A stretch of DNA of 45,546 nt from a virus: positions 1-45,546 of the IMG/VR virus record IMGVR_UViG_3300042934_000628; one strand, 5' to 3'. Each line of letters begins with the position of its first letter. Position 1 is the stretch's first letter. The notes below the pieces were generated by a model, which was not told where the DNA came from, searched no databases, and saw nothing but the letters and a program-made list of their open reading frames with translations. Both the position numbers and the translations under genes were made by a program. Shown here one piece after another: positions 38,633 to 45,546 of the stretch.

Positions 38633-38806
38633 CTATCCGTGCTGCCCGGAGCACTGCGACAGCGGGCAGCCGTGCGCGTGGCACCAGTCGGGGCTGCGCC
38701 GCGGGTCGTCCAGCGGCACGTCTTCGTCACCTTCGGCCATGAGCCATGGCCGGGCTCTCAGCAGGAACTCGATCAGCAGATCGTTGAAGCGCAGGGCAGC
38801 GATCAC
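38633..38806 (-). CDS. Small zinc-like protein (57 aa)
   Basis: GTG start overlaps the upstream membrane gene's stop (GTGA). Helical N-terminus (IAALRFNDLLIEFLLRARPW) and C-terminal WCHAHGCPLSQCSGQH, a likely Cys/His metal site. Function unknown. Confidence 0.7.
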   Translation of the reverse strand: MIAALRFNDLLIEFLLRARPWLMAEGDEDVPLDDPRRSPDWCHAHGCPLSQCSGQHG

Positions 38807-39063
38807 CTCGCCGCGGCCTGCTTGCGCACGGTGTGGTGGACCAGGAAGAACGTCGCCAGGTTGACGGCGCTGAGCACGGCAAAGAGAACCGTCATGCCGG
38901 TGTTCTCGTCGACCGTCCAGTAGGCGACGTTGGCCAGGGAGCCCACCAAGAGGGCGGTCACGCCCACCCGGTTGACCTTGGCGGAGCCCCTGACGCCCGC
39001 CACGATGGACAGGGCGGCGCCGAGCATGATCAGGCCGAAGGCGGCCCAGTACAGGATGTTCAC
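38803..39063 (-). CDS. Small multispanning membrane protein (86 aa)
   Basis: Three hydrophobic segments: YWAAFGLIMLGAALSIVAG, VGVTALLVGSLANVAYW and VLFAVLSAVNLATFFLV. GTG start with TAGGAGAGCC upstream; the longer upstream frame is spurious. Function unknown; superinfection exclusion or membrane anchoring are possible. Confidence 0.8.
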   Translation of the reverse strand: MNILYWAAFGLIMLGAALSIVAGVRGSAKVNRVGVTALLVGSLANVAYWTVDENTGMTVLFAVLSAVNLATFFLVHHTVRKQAAAR

Positions 39064-39070
39064 GGCTCTC

Positions 39071-39964
39071 CTAGAAGGGGATCTCGAAGCCCGGCGACGC
39101 CGGGTCGTAGTAGGTGGCCAGAGGGCCGTTGACGGCCGCGCAGGCGGCCTGTACGTCGCAGATGAAGCAGTCACCCGTAGTGGCGGGCCACGAGCCCGCA
39201 CGGACGTACTCCTGGACCTGATCCCAGGCGGCGCCGTAGACGGCGCCGATGGACTCGGGAGAGACCTCGGACAAGACGTAGGTCTTGCCGACCGTGCCCC
39301 GGCGGTTCATGAAGGGCACGCCCAGGTCCACGGTCACGCCGTACTTGGCCGCCAGCAGGGCGGCGTACGTCTCGAACTGGGCCGCGCTCTTGGGCGGCCT
39401 CTTGCCGGACTTGAGGTCGAGTACGACCAGCTTCTTGAAGACCGGGTCCCAGAAGACCCGGTCCACGTAGCCCTTGATCTCCACCGGGCAGCCGGGCAGC
39501 TTGCCCGACACGTCCAGCTCGATGGCCGGCTGGCTGTCCGGCGTCGTCCAGACCTCCCAGGGGCTGCGCTCCCGCCAGTCGATGTACGACTGGACGAACG
39601 TCAGGCCCTGGCGACGCCAGACGTCGATGGGCTCCGCCTTCGAGCGGCCCCACAGGTTCTCGTTGGGCTCCTTGGCGAAGGCCGCGTCCAGCTGCTTCTG
39701 GAAGCACGCCTCCCAGACCCCGGCCAGCTCGAACTTCATCAGGTCGGGGTCTTCGTCCCCTTCTCCGACGCGAAGCAGGTCGTAGAACTCCGTCGTCTCG
39801 TGCACGGCGGAGCCGCCCACGGACCACAGGGCGGGCCTCTTGGGCGCCTTGGCGAAGTACTTCAGGAAGTAGCTGCGCGCGCAGCGCTCCAGGGTCTCCT
39901 TGGCGGAGAAGCTGGTATGCGTGTGCTGCACCGCCTCAGGCGGTGAGGTCGTGGCCTCGGTCAT
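39071..39964 (-). CDS. RecB/Cas4-type nuclease with 4Fe-4S cluster
   Basis: 297 aa. N-terminal C28 in ETLERCARSYFLKYF and C-terminal C266, C269, C275 (DCFICDVQAAC) match the Fe-S-cluster cysteines of AddB/Cas4-like exonucleases. PD-(D/E)XK motifs: GSAVHETTEF, ELDVSGK, KGYVDRVFWDP and VVLDLKSGKRPPKSAAQFET (DLK and QxxxY). Likely a 5'-3' exonuclease in phage recombination. Overlaps the WhiB-like gene start region by 29 nt. Confidence 0.88.
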   Translation of the reverse strand: MTEATTSPPEAVQHTHTSFSAKETLERCARSYFLKYFAKAPKRPALWSVGGSAVHETTEFYDLLRVGEGDEDPDLMKFELAGVWEACFQKQLDAAFAKEPNENLWGRSKAEPIDVWRRQGLTFVQSYIDWRERSPWEVWTTPDSQPAIELDVSGKLPGCPVEIKGYVDRVFWDPVFKKLVVLDLKSGKRPPKSAAQFETYAALLAAKYGVTVDLGVPFMNRRGTVGKTYVLSEVSPESIGAVYGAAWDQVQEYVRAGSWPATTGDCFICDVQAACAAVNGPLATYYDPASPGFEIPF

Positions 39965-40664
39965 CGTCGGGCCTCGCTTTGTAGTTGAGGATCACGACCG
40001 CCTGGGGGCGGTAGAGGTGGACGTCGTCCGCCGGGAACCACTTGTGGACCTGGCCCCTGCCGGAAAACGTCGTGACGTTGATGTACGCCCCGTCCGCGGT
40101 CTGGCCGCGGTACCAGGCGTCCGACATGGCCCCGCCCGTGTGGCGAACCCAGGCGTGGCGACGCCCCGGCCTGTCCGGGAAGGGCTTCTTCGCCGCGGGC
40201 TCGGGCGGCGCGATCTCCACGACCTCGGCACCCTGTTCTTTCAGGTGCTGTTCCCAGATGCGGACCAGCAGCTCCCCGGCGGACTTCGTGATGCCGGTGA
40301 AGGTCTGTATGTCCTTCCAGAGCTGGCCCTGCTCGCGCAGGCGGTGGATCTCCTGCGCCCAGGCGAGGCGACGTTCCCGGGGCCAGCCCGGAACGGCCTT
40401 GGCCAGCTTCTTGCGGATCAGGTACCGCTCGTGCGGGTCCCACCCGCCGTAGACGCCGTACTCCTCGCCCAGCGTGTCGCGCTGGCACTGCTTGAGGACC
40501 GGGCAGTCCCGGCAGATCTCCTTGGCCTGGTTGTACAGGGCCTGTGTCTTCGGTACCGGCTTCCTGTCGGGCAGGCCGCCGGATGCGGCCCAGAAGAGGT
40601 GCTCGTCCTCCTCCCGGCAGATCGCCGATGCGCTCCATCGTCGGAGCGGATCGTAAAGAACCAT
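39936..40664 (-). CDS. WhiB-family regulator with long C-terminal extension
   Basis: 242 aa, about twice the usual length. N-terminal WhiB Fe-S domain with C16, C51, C54 and C60, followed by GVYGG (70-74). Then a helical HTH-like segment (AWAQEIHRLREQGQLWKDIQ) and a C-terminal domain with WYRGQTADGAYINVTTFSG. Phage WhiB proteins typically modulate host sigma-factor transcription. ATG at 40664 shares a base with the previous stop. Confidence 0.88.
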   Translation of the reverse strand: MVLYDPLRRWSASAICREEDEHLFWAASGGLPDRKPVPKTQALYNQAKEICRDCPVLKQCQRDTLGEEYGVYGGWDPHERYLIRKKLAKAVPGWPRERRLAWAQEIHRLREQGQLWKDIQTFTGITKSAGELLVRIWEQHLKEQGAEVVEIAPPEPAAKKPFPDRPGRRHAWVRHTGGAMSDAWYRGQTADGAYINVTTFSGRGQVHKWFPADDVHLYRPQAVVILNYKARPDDDRGHDLTA

Positions 40665-40786
40665 CACCGGGCCGCCAGATACAGCGTCACGGCCATCAGG
40701 CCGACGCCTGCACCGACGAGCCCTTCCAGGGCCACCCAGCCGAGGCGCCGCAGGCGCCTCTTGATGGCCTCCTTGTGCTTCACCAT
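40664..40786 (-). CDS. Small membrane protein (40 aa)
   Basis: MVKHKEAIKRRLRRLGWVAL then a hydrophobic stretch LEGLVGAGVGLMAVTLYLAA: basic N-terminus and one transmembrane helix. ATG at 40786 sits inside the stop of the upstream 27-aa gene's region. Function unknown. Confidence 0.6.
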   Translation of the reverse strand: MVKHKEAIKRRLRRLGWVALEGLVGAGVGLMAVTLYLAAR

Positions 40787-40863
40787 CTCGGAACCCCAGA
40801 CATGACGAAGGCCGCTGTGAAAGCGGCCACGATGATCAGCTTCTGTATGCGGGTGAGGCTCAC
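40780..40863 (-). CDS. Micro membrane peptide (27 aa)
   Basis: MSLTRIQKLIIVAAFTAAFV (one hydrophobic helix). GTG start overlaps the stop of 40860-41111 as GTGA and its stop overlaps the next gene, so translational coupling supports it. Function unknown. Confidence 0.5.
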   Translation of the reverse strand: MSLTRIQKLIIVAAFTAAFVMSGVPRW

Positions 40864-41111
40864 GGCTCACCCGTGGTTGAGGCAGGGGTACTCCCTGCCG
40901 CACCAGCAGTGCCCGTTCGGCACGGCCCCTCCTTGCTCTTGCGTCTCGTGCTGTAGCCGGCCTGGGAACGGCCGGCCTGAAGGCCGCGCTGGTACGCGGC
41001 GTCGATGTAGGGGAGGAGCGACGCCAGGGCGTCGTCCTGCGTGCGGACGGAGCCGCATACGGCTCCGTCTATCCAGCCACGCAGCTCGGTCTTCCAGTCG
41101 GGTTCGGCCAT
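40860..41111 (-). CDS. Hypothetical protein (83 aa)
   Basis: MAEPDWKTELRGWIDGAVCG onward; helical N-terminal half, Arg/Ser-rich C-terminal half.  CGAGGGACC lies before the ATG. It overlaps an 18-aa gene in another frame. Function unknown. Confidence 0.7.
   Translation of the reverse strand: MAEPDWKTELRGWIDGAVCGSVRTQDDALASLLPYIDAAYQRGLQAGRSQAGYSTRRKSKEGPCRTGTAGAAGSTPASTTGEP
40867..40923 (-). CDS. Nano-protein (18 aa) with CxC...C...H motif
   Basis: VPNGHCWCGREYPCLNHG: C6, C8, C14 and H17 could bind one zinc. Its GTG is preceded by a perfect AAGGAGG (AAGGAGGGGCC), the best ribosome binding site in the neighbourhood. Nested within the 3' end of 40860-41111 in a different frame. Function unknown. 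Confidence 0.45.
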   Translation of the reverse strand: MPNGHCWCGREYPCLNHG

Positions 41112-41130
41112 GGTCCCTCGTTTCCGCAGG

Positions 41131-43191
41131 TCAGGCGGCCAAGTCCATACGAAAACGGATGACACCCGGAGTGACAGGCATGCTCGTGACCGTCCCTTCA
41201 GGTGCCGCCGGAACTCGAATGAGCAACCGCGGGTCGATCTTCCCCTCCACCAGCAGTGGAGGCAGGGGGTACGGGTCCAGCAGGGGAGTGCTCTCGCACT
41301 CCGCAAGGATGTCCATGGCCTGCTCGAAGAGGCCGGAGGCCACCCACCGCTGATAGCGGGTCGTGAGCCCCGTCGTCTTCCCGTACTGCTCGGGAAGCTC
41401 CTTCCACGTGCAGCCCGTACGGGCCTTCAGGAGCACCGCTTCGAGCACCTGGCGGTGCGGCAGGCGGTCCTTGCGCTGGCGCTTCTCCGAGCCCTCGAAG
41501 AGGGCCTGTACGCGGCTCCAGGCCGCATCGGTCAGCGTCGGTACGCCGCGGCCCCGCTCGCGGAACCAGGCGGTCAGCGTGTCGTCCGCCCGAACCTTCT
41601 TGGGGACCGCCCCGTTCAGCGTGACCTTCAGGTTCAGCAGGTCGCAGACCTCGGCCCGCTCCTCGGGCGTCATGTCCCGCATCTGCGTGCGGGCCACCTC
41701 GGCCAGGGCCTGGAGATCGTGCGCCCTCTGCTGGGCGAGATCCCCTTCCTTCTGCCACGCCAGGGCCTCGTCACGGAGCTTCACGAGCCCCGCTCGCTCG
41801 TCCTCCAGAGCCTTGGTCGCCTGGGCGACCGCTTCGGGGGACGTGCTCTTCGCGGCCAGGATCATCATGTTGGCGATGGCCTGGTCCTGGGCTTCGATCT
41901 TCTTGTTCAGGTCGTCCACGCGCTCGGCGTGGCCTGCGCCCTGGCCCGTGGCCATGTCCAGCCAGTCGGCTGCCATGGCGGTAAGGCGCTCCGGGTCCTG
42001 AAGGAGGCCGCAGACCTCCGACCAGACCTTGGCCTCCAGGGCGTCGGCGTCCACCTGAGAGCAGCCGCACACCTTGGCCCCGGCATGGGCCTCGATCTTC
42101 CCCGAGCACCGGTACATGCGGCCGGGCCGGTCGCACCGGTCAAGACCGGTGTAGTGCTTGCCGCACGCGCCGAAGACGCGCTTGGACAGCATGTGTACAC
42201 CGGATTCCTCGGCGCTCCTGCGGGAGCGCGCGTTCCGCGCCAGCGCCTTGTTCAGGCGCTCGACCTTGGCCACCGGCCAGAGCCGGGGCAGCTCGATGAC
42301 GACCGTCTGGCCGTTGACGGGCTGGCCGTCACGACCCAGCTTCGTGCCGCCCTTCCATCCGGCGGTGCCCGGGTCGCGATAGACCATCCGGGCTTCCTGA
42401 ATGGCCCGGGACTGGAGCCGGCGCCGGAGGTTGCCGGCGGTCCAGGGCTTGCCGTTCCTGGACCGGAAGCCTTCGGCGTTCATCGCCATCGCCGCCTGGC
42501 GGCAGTTCTTGGACTCGACGACGATCAGGCTCCAGGCCCTCTCCAGGGCCTCCGTCTCGTGGACGACTGCGCAGTGGCCGTCTGCGGGGCAGACGTCCAG
42601 CACCAGCTGGCTTTCGCCCTTGATGCCCTTGTCCTTGATGCGCCAGCCGTACGGGGCGGTCCCTCCCGGGTGCCCGCCCTCCTCGGCCTTCTCCTGGATG
42701 CCGCTCTGCGTGCGGACCCTGATGCGCGTGTACTCCTTGAAGGCGTAGTTCGCCTCGTCACGCATCTGGGCTTCGCCCTCTTCGGTGGTGGTGTCGAAGT
42801 CCTTGTCCACCACGGCCACGGAGATGTTCAGTTCGTCCAGGTCCCATACCCAGCGCCAGAAGACCCGGTCCTTGCGGCCGATGGCCCGCGTCTCGGAGAC
42901 CACGACCACGTCGAAGGGGCGCGGCTCTTGTCGGGCCAACTTCATCAGGCGGGGCAGGTCGTCCCGCTCCTGCCAGGGCAGGGAGCCGGAGACTCCCTCG
43001 TCCTTAAAGGTGTCGACATGAGCCCAGCCCTTGGCGGCGATGTATTTCGCCGTCTTCTTGGCGCTGTAGCTGATGCCGTACCCCTGCCTCTGCTGCTCCG
43101 TGGATACCCGGAGATAGTCCACGGCCCGGAGCCGCCCTGCCTGGGCGGCCCTGTCCGCCACGGCGATGGCGCTCGTGAGAGTGTTGGTCAC
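41131..43191 (-). CDS. int: Large serine integrase with C-terminal IS5-type (DUF4096) domain
   Basis: Site-specific recombinase catalysing attP x attB integration. 686 aa. Serine recombinase domain with nucleophile S30 in DYLRVSTEQQ, DEGVSGS, and a recombinase zinc-ribbon (FGACGK, YRCSG, KVCGC). A coiled coil lies at about 420-480. Residues 551-629 (TLTDAAWSRVQALFEGSEK, RTGCTWKELPEQYG) match the N-terminal DNA-binding DUF4096 region of IS5-family transposases, an unexpected fusion, followed by a 57-residue tail. GTG at 43191 with AAGGGACTGAC upstream. Confidence 0.93.
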   Translation of the reverse strand: MTNTLTSAIAVADRAAQAGRLRAVDYLRVSTEQQRQGYGISYSAKKTAKYIAAKGWAHVDTFKDEGVSGSLPWQERDDLPRLMKLARQEPRPFDVVVVSETRAIGRKDRVFWRWVWDLDELNISVAVVDKDFDTTTEEGEAQMRDEANYAFKEYTRIRVRTQSGIQEKAEEGGHPGGTAPYGWRIKDKGIKGESQLVLDVCPADGHCAVVHETEALERAWSLIVVESKNCRQAAMAMNAEGFRSRNGKPWTAGNLRRRLQSRAIQEARMVYRDPGTAGWKGGTKLGRDGQPVNGQTVVIELPRLWPVAKVERLNKALARNARSRRSAEESGVHMLSKRVFGACGKHYTGLDRCDRPGRMYRCSGKIEAHAGAKVCGCSQVDADALEAKVWSEVCGLLQDPERLTAMAADWLDMATGQGAGHAERVDDLNKKIEAQDQAIANMMILAAKSTSPEAVAQATKALEDERAGLVKLRDEALAWQKEGDLAQQRAHDLQALAEVARTQMRDMTPEERAEVCDLLNLKVTLNGAVPKKVRADDTLTAWFRERGRGVPTLTDAAWSRVQALFEGSEKRQRKDRLPHRQVLEAVLLKARTGCTWKELPEQYGKTTGLTTRYQRWVASGLFEQAMDILAECESTPLLDPYPLPPLLVEGKIDPRLLIRVPAAPEGTVTSMPVTPGVIRFRMDLAA

Positions 43192-43265
43192 GTCAGTCCC
43201 TTCGCGACTGGCCGACCCCGGTTGCGCCTTGCCCGCGCGCCGGGGTCACCTGTGTGCCGCAGATC
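43192..43265 (-). promoter_or_regulatory. Integrase upstream region with hairpin; candidate att site
   Basis: Contains GACCCCGG ... CCGGGGTC arms (43223-43257) and two direct copies of TGCCGCAG around 43256-43276. Serine-integrase attP sites often lie next to the gene, but no diagnostic core can be assigned from sequence alone. Confidence 0.35.
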
Positions 43266-43433
43266 TTATGCCGCAGGGGTGTCCGCGCGGGGACTGAACA
43301 GGAGTCTCAACAGGCGCCGGTAGGCGTCCTCGTCGTGCTCGTCGGCCGCTTCCCAGCGGATGGTGACCTCGGGCTGGTGCTCTCGGAGCCAGGCGCCGGC
43401 CTCCTCGGCCGTGATGCGCTCCCCGTCCTGCAT
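43266..43433 (-). CDS. Hypothetical acidic protein (55 aa)
   Basis: MQDGERITAEEAGAWLREHQ onward; helical, acidic. Perfect AAGGAGGGGCC before the ATG. It is upstream of the integrase in the leftward transcript. It might be a recombination directionality factor, but I see nothing that shows this. Confidence 0.7.
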   Translation of the reverse strand: MQDGERITAEEAGAWLREHQPEVTIRWEAADEHDEDAYRRLLRLLFSPRADTPAA

Positions 43434-43442
43434 GGCCCCTCC

Positions 43443-43913
43443 TTACGCGCCCGGCTCGTGCTCCTCGGCCCACAGGCCGGGCTGCCACCGGGCGATCGAT
43501 TCGGTGATGTGCTGCATGTCCGCCCGCTTCTCGGGGCGGTAGAAGTTCCACGCGTCGCGCGCCTTCATGAATGCCGGGGCGATGAGGAACCGGCCTGATC
43601 CGGTTCCCGACTTCGAGTCCCAGGCGAGATGCCTGCCGGCGTCCCGCGCGGCGGCACAGGGCTTCTCCAGAGCGGCCCTGAAGCGCTCCTCGCTCTCCGC
43701 CTTCAGAGGGGAGCGGAAAGGCCCCAGGACGACCGTATGGACGTCTTCCTGGGGCCCGTATCTGATCTGGCCGACCACGGCCAGGCGGTGCGAGGTGGAT
43801 CTGAGGGAGTCCAGCTCATCGATGCAGAGCTGGGCGATCTCCTCAGCCGAGCGGTTCGAGTTCTCCTCGTCTGAGAGGATCTTCACCAGACTGCTGACCT
43901 CGCGCTGACTCAC
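43443..43913 (-). CDS. Hypothetical protein (156 aa)
   Basis: 156 aa. A helical N-terminus (MSQREVSSLVKILSDEENSN) and VVGQIRYGPQEDVHTVVLGP in the middle. GTG start with AAGGAGG 13 nt upstream. Overlaps the HTH gene by 71 nt. Function unknown; position between the HTH gene and integrase suggests lysogeny control. Confidence 0.75.
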   Translation of the reverse strand: MSQREVSSLVKILSDEENSNRSAEEIAQLCIDELDSLRSTSHRLAVVGQIRYGPQEDVHTVVLGPFRSPLKAESEERFRAALEKPCAAARDAGRHLAWDSKSGTGSGRFLIAPAFMKARDAWNFYRPEKRADMQHITESIARWQPGLWAEEHEPGA

Positions 43914-44142
43914 GAGTCTCGTACGCCTCCTTCCCCTGACGGGACCACTTGCTGACGACGGCCTGGGAGACGCCGAGGCGCTCGGCCAGCTCGTAGGTGC
44001 TCAGCCCCTGCTCGGTGGCCAGATAGATGCGAACCTTTGAGCGCTCCTCGGCAGCTGCGGCAGCCTCGTAGTCAAGGCTGACCTCCGCAAGGACTGCGCT
44101 TCTGACGTGGTCTGGCAAATCGACCTTCTTCTTCGGTGGCAT
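43843..44142 (-). CDS. HTH regulator (99 aa)
   Basis: DNA-binding protein with helix-turn-helix LSTYELAERLGVSQAVVSKW (residues about 47-66) after a charged N-terminus (MPPKKKVDLPDHVRSAVLAE). The operator-like repeats in 44143-44282 lie just upstream of it. First gene of the integrase operon; candidate lysogeny repressor or activator. Confidence 0.8.
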   Translation of the reverse strand: MPPKKKVDLPDHVRSAVLAEVSLDYEAAAAAEERSKVRIYLATEQGLSTYELAERLGVSQAVVSKWSRQGKEAYETRESARGQQSGEDPLRRGELEPLG

Positions 44143-44467
44143 CAGTGGTCCCCTATTCGGTTAATGGCAGCGGCTTGGCAGCGGTGTCAGTGTGAGGGCT
44201 AGACCTATGGCTGGCCCCCGCACAGACACTCCGTTGCCCAAAACTTAACCGAACGAGACGACCTTTGATCGTATGGACGATCGATGCTGGACACGCACCG
44301 TCACCGCCCCCACCACACCCGTATCCATCCGGGTCTCTGCGGCGGCTTGCGGTGTCGTCCACGGTGGCGGAGCCTCACCCGATCAGATGGGGTGATCAGA
44401 GCGCTGTCCGCCCGCCGGGCCCACGAGGGGCCCGGTCGTCTGTGTGCGGGGTGGGGGGATGGCTGAA
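44143..44467. promoter_or_regulatory. Regulatory region with operator-like inverted repeats and terminator
   Basis: Spans the ParB-like gene end to the HTH gene start. TTCGGTTAA (44156-44164) and TTAACCGAA (44245-44253) form a 9-bp inverted pair 80 bp apart. GATCGT (44267-44272)/ACGATC (44277-44282) is a close palindrome. TGGCAGCGG occurs twice at 44165 and 44178. CCGGGCCC/GGGCCCGG (44415-44435) is a terminator-like stem after the ParB-like gene. No clear -35/-10. Confidence 0.55.
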
Positions 44468-45349
44468 TCACGCCGCTTCACTCCCGGGGGGTGTGATGCG
44501 CAGGCCGTCCCAGGTGATGCCGAGCGGCAGGGGGATGTGGTCCCCGTCGCTGTGCATGATCTTCTTGGGCCGCTCGCCCTTGGCGTAGTGGTTGAACGCC
44601 TTCACGATCAGCGCGTACGCGTGGTTGCGTCCGCGGTTGCCGCTCAGCGCCACCCCGTCCCTGATGAACCGATTCCGCAGGATCAGGCGCGCGTCGTGCG
44701 CGTCGCCGATGGCTCCGGACTTCAGTCCGTCCAGGAAGTCCTGGATCACGGCCGGGTGGACCCCGCCGCGCTCGCCCATGGCGGTGATGGCCAGGAGCGG
44801 GGAGGGCGGGATCTTGGCGACCGACCGGGCGCCGTACGTCGCCATGGCCCAGTTCTCCAGCTCCGGCCAGCGGCGGTGCATCTCCAGCACCTCGTGCATG
44901 GGCATCTTCTGGCGGTAGATACCGGGGTAGTCCCGGTCCGTCGCTGCGGAGATGTACCGCACCGCGCCGGCCGCCATGGACGGGGCGACCGAGGGCAGGA
45001 ACTGGGCCGCCGACCGGGCGTAGCCCGTGTCGATGACGTCGAAAGTGTCCCGGGTCTGGTTCGGGAAGACCCACATCTTCACTGTCACGTTCGCCAGCAC
45101 AACGGCGGTGAGGCGGTGCCGACCGTCGATCTGCTTGCCTTCGGTGTCGAAGGCGATGCCCTGGTGGGTCTCCAGGAACTTGCCGGCCTTCATGGCGGCG
45201 GCCAGCTGTTCGGCCTTGGCCCTGCTGGTCTTCCGGTTGCCGTCGAACTGGCGGTACTCCAGCCAGTCCGCGGCCATGTCCGGACTGATGTCGACCAGCT
45301 CCGGCCACATGGGCAGCGGGTAGATCGACACCGCCTTGATCTCGCTCAT
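44468..45349 (-). CDS. ParB-like protein (293 aa)
   Basis: N-terminal ParB/Srx-type motif: VDISPDMAADWL, then GKQIDGRHRLTAVV (D75, R77, H78, R79). Such phage proteins act as nucleases or regulators; true plasmid partitioning is not implied because no ParA or centromere is seen. Start ATG at 45349 has GGAGAGGG upstream. The C-terminus is helical with no HTH identified. Confidence 0.85.
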   Translation of the reverse strand: MSEIKAVSIYPLPMWPELVDISPDMAADWLEYRQFDGNRKTSRAKAEQLAAAMKAGKFLETHQGIAFDTEGKQIDGRHRLTAVVLANVTVKMWVFPNQTRDTFDVIDTGYARSAAQFLPSVAPSMAAGAVRYISAATDRDYPGIYRQKMPMHEVLEMHRRWPELENWAMATYGARSVAKIPPSPLLAITAMGERGGVHPAVIQDFLDGLKSGAIGDAHDARLILRNRFIRDGVALSGNRGRNHAYALIVKAFNHYAKGERPKKIMHSDGDHIPLPLGITWDGLRITPPGSEAA

Positions 45350-45379
45350 CCTCTGTTCTCCCTCTCCTGAGACTGGAAG

Positions 45380-45411
45380 CAGCCCAGCCCCCAGGTGGTG
45401 GGGCTGGGCTG
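45380..45411 (-). terminator. Leader hairpin/terminator upstream of ParB-like gene
   Basis: 12-bp stem CAGCCCAGCCCC (45380-45391) with GGGGCTGGGCTG (45400-45411), 8-nt loop. It lies 5' of the ParB-like gene on its own strand, so it may be an attenuator, or it may end transcripts from the other side across the junction. The remaining 45412-45517 holds no clear gene. Confidence 0.65.
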
Positions 45412-45517
45412 CGGTGACCACTTGGTTTCGGTTCAGGCTGGTCAGACCCCTACGGCTCCTCCTGGCAGATCTCACTTAGTTGGAGCGAAGCTCACCGGAA
45501 GCTAGAGGGCTCAGGGC

Positions 45518-45546
45518 CCGCGCGAGGCGTTGGCCGTCCCTTCGGG
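45518..45546. repeat. Terminal direct repeat, right copy (matches 1-29)
   Basis: Exact 29-base match to positions 1-29. See left copy. It supports circular or terminally redundant topology. Confidence 0.95.

Noticed and set aside
30545-43191. Cargo toxin-antitoxin pairs
   Set aside because: No small pair shows a recognised toxin or antitoxin motif; coupled small genes alone are not enough.
44468-45349. Plasmid-style partition system
   Set aside because: Only a ParB-like domain is present; no ParA ATPase or centromere repeats were found nearby.

Overview
The window reads as the essentially complete genome of a temperate, short-tailed (podovirus-type) actinobacteriophage. The base composition is GC-rich. 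The reasons are a serine integrase, a WhiB-family regulator, an N4 gp56-like capsid protein, large internal virion proteins in place of a tape measure, and many small Cys/His proteins of the kind common in Streptomyces phages. A Streptomyces or related host is inferred from protein style. The last 29 bases repeat the first 29 exactly, so the sequence is either circularised or terminally redundant and its two ends should be read as joined.

Layout: (1) 1-1600 holds a tRNA-like element, an XRE regulator and a divergently transcribed pair of small genes. (2) 1729-5083 is a leftward block of small orphan genes. Much of it is punctuated by a recurring intergenic RNA/DNA module of hairpins, a terminator-like stem and a start-associated GGAGAGG signal. 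(3) 5084-6890 is a 1.8 kb non-coding region packed with tandem inverted repeats, two alternating purine-pyrimidine tracts and a three-way-junction-like fold. (4) 7248-30431 is the rightward late operon: large terminase with a fused N-terminal HTH, amidase endolysin, portal, very large internal virion proteins, two virion peptidoglycan hydrolases that share a C-terminal module, scaffold, capsid, adaptor, fibre and tail proteins, a peptidoglycan-binding mini-protein and a holin. (5) 30545-45349 is leftward: ParB-like protein, HTH regulator, serine integrase with a C-terminal insertion-sequence transposase-like domain, WhiB, a Fe-S RecB-like nuclease, an overlapping split cytosine methyltransferase, DnaB/RecA-type ATPase, Holliday-resolvase-like nuclease, an overlapping split DnaG-type primase, and many tiny translationally coupled genes.

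How the parts work together: the right leftward operon supplies lysogeny control (integrase, HTH, WhiB) and replication/recombination functions. No DNA polymerase is visible, so the host replisome is probably used. The central rightward operon builds a capsid with ejection proteins and lyses the host (holin 30168-30431, amidase 9339-10058). The left block is probably host-interaction or lysogenic cargo. The most unusual items are the repeated intergenic modules at 3103-4849, the structured region at 5084-6890, the integrase-transposase-domain fusion, and the nested methyltransferase genes.
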